Below are positions 61,018 through 64,000 of a stretch of 64,000 bases of DNA, piece by piece; position 1 is the first letter of the stretch; each line of letters opens with the position of its first letter. Position numbers and translations under genes: made by a program. Origin of the DNA: Streptomyces sp. M41(2017) (lineage in GTDB: Bacteria > Actinomycetota > Actinomycetes > Streptomycetales > Streptomycetaceae); assembly GCF_002078175.1 (NCBI RefSeq), contig NZ_MWFK01000003.1, forward strand, positions 1 to 64,000. Direction: 5' to 3'. A model generated the notes under the pieces. The model made no database searches and was not told the origin of the DNA. It worked only from the letters and a program-made list of their open reading frames with translations.

Positions 61018-62036
61018 TGAGCAGGCGCAGAACACTCCTCGCGGCCGGAGCGGCCCTGGTGGTGCTGGCCGGCGGTATCACCGCCACCGCGCTGGCAGAC
61101 GACTCGGACGGCATCCGGCTCACCGCCTATTTCGACCGGGCCGTCGGCGTGTACGCCGGGTCCGACCTGCGCATCCTGGGAGTCCGCGTCGGTGAGGTCG
61201 AGTCCGTGCATCCGGAGGGCACCAAGGTGCGGGTGCGGCTCGCGCTCGACGAGGGCATCCATCTGCCGGTGGACGCGCGCGCCGTCGTCGTCGCGCCCAG
61301 TGTCGTCGCCGACCGGTACATCCAACTGACCCCGGCCTACAGCTCCGGGCCCCGTCTCGGTGACGGCGCGGTGCTCAGCGCGGCCCGCAACCGCACGCCC
61401 ATGGAGATCGACCAGCTCTACGACCAGATCACGGAGCTGAGCAAGACACTCGGTCCGGACGGTGTGAACTCGGAGGGGGCGCTGAACAAGCTGCTCGCCA
61501 CCGGCGCCGCCAACCTGGACGGCAACGGCGCCGCGATCGGTGACACCGTCGAACAGTTCGGCAAGGCGGCCAAGACCCTGGACGGCAGCAGCGACGACCT
61601 GTTCACCACGCTCAGCCAGCTCCAGTCCTTCACGTCCATGCTCAAGAAGAAGGACAGCGGGGTGCGCACCGCCCAGGAGCGCCTGGACGAGATCGTCGGC
61701 TTCTTCGCCGACAACAAGGACGACCTGGCCGGGGCGCTGAAGGAACTCGGGATCGCGCTCAGCCAGGTCAAGACCTTCATCGAGGACAACCGGGGCGAGC
61801 TGAAGAAGAACGTGGACAAGCTCGTGCCCATCACGCAGACGCTGGTCCATCAACGGGCGTCCCTGGCCGAGGCCCTGGACGTCGCGCCGCTCGCCGCGGA
61901 CAACCTGGTGGGCGCCTACGACCCGGACACGCGCCGGCTCAACGGGCGCGCCGACCTCAACGAGATCAGCGTCCTGCCGCTGCCGGTCGCCGGTGACAGC
62001 GCGGCATCGACCTCGGAGGGGGGAGCGGGCCGATGA
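61017..62036 (+). CDS. mceD: MceD substrate-binding subunit
   Basis: A 339-residue MCE protein; its ATG shares one base with the mceC stop (TGATG). Anchor LLAAGAALVVLAGGITATAL, domain DLRILGVRVGEVESVHPEGT and VVAPSVVADRYIQLTPAYSS, followed by the helical region (YDQITELSKTLGPDGVNSEG). Short N-terminus with three Arg (MSRRRT) fits in-to-out anchoring. Part of the hexameric tunnel. Confidence 0.9.
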   Translation: MSRRRTLLAAGAALVVLAGGITATALADDSDGIRLTAYFDRAVGVYAGSDLRILGVRVGEVESVHPEGTKVRVRLALDEGIHLPVDARAVVVAPSVVADRYIQLTPAYSSGPRLGDGAVLSAARNRTPMEIDQLYDQITELSKTLGPDGVNSEGALNKLLATGAANLDGNGAAIGDTVEQFGKAAKTLDGSSDDLFTTLSQLQSFTSMLKKKDSGVRTAQERLDEIVGFFADNKDDLAGALKELGIALSQVKTFIEDNRGELKKNVDKLVPITQTLVHQRASLAEALDVAPLAADNLVGAYDPDTRRLNGRADLNEISVLPLPVAGDSAASTSEGGAGR

Positions 62037-63286
62037 TGCGCAGAAAAGAGCGGGAGAGCTCGGCGGAGGTCAGCCGCGGCGCGAGCAGCACGGGTGTCGC
62101 CATCGGTTCCAGCCTGCGCGGCTTCATCGCCGTCGGCATCGGCCTCGTCCTGACCGTGGGGGCCGCGGTGGTGGTGCTGCCCGGCTTCGACGGCATCGAG
62201 AACGTGCCGCTGCCCGGCGGCGCCGACCTGGGATCGCATCCGTATCGCGTCACCGCGAACCTGGACGACGTACTGAGCCTGGTCCCTCAGGCCGCGGTGA
62301 AGGTCAACGACGTCGCCGTAGGCCGCGTGACGCGGATCCAGCTGAACGAGAACTGGTCGGCGCGCGTCACCCTGGAGATCAACGGGTCGGTGCGGCTGCC
62401 GGCGGACGCCGGTGCCCGGCTGGAGCAGTCCAGCCTGCTCGGCGAGAAGTACATCCAGCTCGTGGCCCCGTCGAAGTCCGGTAGTACGGGACGGCTCACC
62501 GACGGCAGCGTCATCCCCGTCTCCCGGACCAACCGCAATACCGAGGTCGAGGAGGTGTTCGGTGCTCTGTCCCTGCTGCTCAACGGCGGCGGCATCAACC
62601 AGCTGAAGACGATCACCACCGAGCTGAACTCCGCCCTCGGTGGCCGTGAGCCGCAGATCCGCTCGACGCTGAAGCGGGTCGACACGCTGGTCACCGACCT
62701 CGACGAGCACCGCGGCGACATCACCGACGCGCTCGACGGCGTCAACCGGCTGGCGTCGACCCTGGCCACCCGCAAGAAGGATGTCGGCACCGTCCTGACG
62801 GACCTCTCACCCGGCCTCAAGACGCTGGAGGACCAGCGCGGCTCCCTGCTGACGATGCTGCGCTCGCTCGACACGCTGTCCGACACCGCCGTCTCCACCG
62901 TCAACGCGAGCAAGGACGACATGATCGCCGATCTCAAGGCCATCGCCCCCAGCCTCAAGGCACTGGCCGACGCGGGGACCGACCTGCCCGACTCGCTCCA
63001 GGTCCTGCTGACGTACCCGTTCACCGACGAGGTGCTCAGCGGCGTGAAGGGCGACTACCTGAACGTCTATCTGACGATGGCCGCGCCCCGGGGCACGACG
63101 ATCATCCCGCCGCTGATTCCCGCGCAGTCGTCGCCCTCGCCCAGCCCGACTCCCACGGCCGACCCGCCCGACGCGTCGTCCGAGCGTTCCGCGCGCAAGG
63201 CCTCGTCGTTGCCCCTGCCGTCGGTCGACACCGTGCCGTCGGGCGCCACCGGGCCGACGGCCGCCATCGGAGGTGGGGACCGGTGA
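62033..63286 (+). CDS. mceE: MceE substrate-binding subunit, without the usual lipobox
   Basis: A 417-residue MCE protein overlapping mceD by four bases. In the MceE position relatives are lipoproteins, with a lipobox Cys just before the F-G-I---PLPG segment. Here the segment reads VVVLPGFDGIENVPLPGGAD: PLPG is kept but the Cys is gone, so this subunit is probably anchored by its N-terminal helix (RGFIAVGIGLVLTVGAAVVV). MCE domain: VKVNDVAVGRVTRIQLNENW and LLGEKYIQLVAPSKSG. The C-terminus is a Ser/Pro/Thr-rich tail (SSPSPSPTPTADPPDASSER). Confidence 0.88.
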   Translation: MMRRKERESSAEVSRGASSTGVAIGSSLRGFIAVGIGLVLTVGAAVVVLPGFDGIENVPLPGGADLGSHPYRVTANLDDVLSLVPQAAVKVNDVAVGRVTRIQLNENWSARVTLEINGSVRLPADAGARLEQSSLLGEKYIQLVAPSKSGSTGRLTDGSVIPVSRTNRNTEVEEVFGALSLLLNGGGINQLKTITTELNSALGGREPQIRSTLKRVDTLVTDLDEHRGDITDALDGVNRLASTLATRKKDVGTVLTDLSPGLKTLEDQRGSLLTMLRSLDTLSDTAVSTVNASKDDMIADLKAIAPSLKALADAGTDLPDSLQVLLTYPFTDEVLSGVKGDYLNVYLTMAAPRGTTIIPPLIPAQSSPSPSPTPTADPPDASSERSARKASSLPLPSVDTVPSGATGPTAAIGGGDR

Positions 63287-64000
63287 TCACCCGGGCCGTC
63301 TGGCTCAAGAACGTCGCCTTCCTCGCGCTGTCGGTCACCGTGCTGGGATTCCTCGGCGTCCGGTACGCCGACCTCGGCCGCTACGTCGGGGCCGCCGACT
63401 ACTACACGGTCGACGTCGAACTCCCGGCGACGGGCGGCCTGTTCACGCACTCGGACGTCACCTACCGGGGTGTGTCCGTGGGCAGGGTGGGGCCGCTGAG
63501 GCTGACCGACGACGGAGTGGTGGCGCAACTGCGCATCAAGAGGTCCGCGCCCCGGATCCCCTCCGACACCAAGGCCGTGGTGGCGAGTCTCTCGGCGGTC
63601 GGGGAGCAGTACATCGATCTGCGGCCGGCCAGTGACGACGGCCCCTATCTCGCGGACGGCTCCCACGTGGACCGCGCGGACACCCAGGTTCCGGCGCCGG
63701 TCACCGACGTCCTCACGAGCGTCGACGGCCTCGTCAGGTCCGTTCCGCTGGACGATCTGAAGACGGTGGTGGACGAGTTCGGCAAGGCGTTCGAGGGGCG
63801 GGGTGACGATCTGCAGGTGCTGCTGGACAGCAGTTCCTCCTTCGTCGACGCCGCCGACGACGCGCTGCCCGCGACGACGCGGCTGATCACGGACTCGGAG
63901 ACGGTCCTGCGGACGCAGGCCGAAGAGGGCGACGCGATCCGGGACTTCGGGTCGGGAGCGGTCGAGCTGGCCCGCGCCCTGAAGGGTTCGGACAGCGACC
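63283..64000 (+). CDS. mceF: MceF substrate-binding subunit, truncated by the window end
   Basis: GTG at 63283 overlaps the mceE stop. The visible 239 residues start with an anchor (VAFLALSVTVLGFLGVRYAD) and the MCE domain (SDVTYRGVSVGRVGPLRLTD, VASLSAVGEQYIDLRPASDD), then enter the helical part (VTDVLTSVDGLVRSVPLDDL). The frame is open to base 64000, so the 3' end lies outside. Last expected subunit of the hexamer. Confidence 0.88.
   Translation, partial: MITRAVWLKNVAFLALSVTVLGFLGVRYADLGRYVGAADYYTVDVELPATGGLFTHSDVTYRGVSVGRVGPLRLTDDGVVAQLRIKRSAPRIPSDTKAVVASLSAVGEQYIDLRPASDDGPYLADGSHVDRADTQVPAPVTDVLTSVDGLVRSVPLDDLKTVVDEFGKAFEGRGDDLQVLLDSSSSFVDAADDALPATTRLITDSETVLRTQAEEGDAIRDFGSGAVELARALKGSDSD

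Overview
This is high-GC DNA with Streptomyces-type coding: almost every codon ends in C or G, GTG and TTG starts are common, and ribosome binding sites are GGAGG-like. It also carries an AfsA/ArpA-type gamma-butyrolactone module, rare TTA codons and a single mce lipid-import operon. It looks like chromosomal DNA from a Streptomyces or close relative. The left half reads like variable chromosome-arm sequence and the right half like the conserved interior.

Region 1 (1-3.5 kb) is a gamma-butyrolactone signalling cassette. It has an AfsA/ScbA-family butenolide synthase and an ArpA/ScbR-family TetR receptor, each with its own autoregulatory-element operator. The two operators match at 19 of 26 positions in opposite orientation. 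A 1.5-kb repeat-rich, apparently non-coding spacer separates the genes, and the receptor's codon use is unlike the rest of the window.

Region 2 (3.6-31.8 kb) is accessory DNA full of decayed genes. Most broken genes encoded exported proteins (SH3-like, I36 inhibitor, HNH nuclease, NucA/NucB DNase). Other relics are an ankyrin protein, a DinB-type polymerase, an SDR, RCC1 and discoidin pieces, and fragments of IS5, IS1380 and possibly ISAs1 transposases. Intact genes among them include a TTA-containing lipoprotein, a DUF3761 peptide, a TetR/oxidoreductase divergent pair, DUF6461, an FG-GAP protein, a Bcr/CflA-type exporter, a SUKH protein, a MarR/VOC divergent pair, a secreted YVTN beta-propeller and a large Tat-exported glycoside hydrolase-like protein.

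Region 3 (32-50.7 kb) is mostly intact: a sarcosine-oxidase-like enzyme, cupin, AI-2E permease, lipoate ligase, PlsC acyltransferase, a PNPOx-like protein divergent from a CGNR regulator, a TMEM175 channel, hemerythrin, AraC, TIGR03086 and DUF2809 proteins. Two coupled luciferase-like monooxygenases follow a cysteine-containing leader peptide. A DUF574 methyltransferase and a metallophosphoesterase divergent from a second CGNR regulator follow, then a PucR-type regulator. The two CGNR intergenic regions share a CTAACGG-type repeat.

Region 4 (50.9-64 kb) is the mce lipid-import locus: MceG ATPase, two YrbE permeases and MceA-F (MceF runs off the end), tightly overlapped in one operon. Three exported proteins of unknown function are transcribed divergently. 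The shared 0.7-kb intergenic region contains two copies of a 31-bp GACAA-N15-TTGTC palindrome and a 14-bp-stem hairpin. MceE lacks the lipobox cysteine usual for its position.
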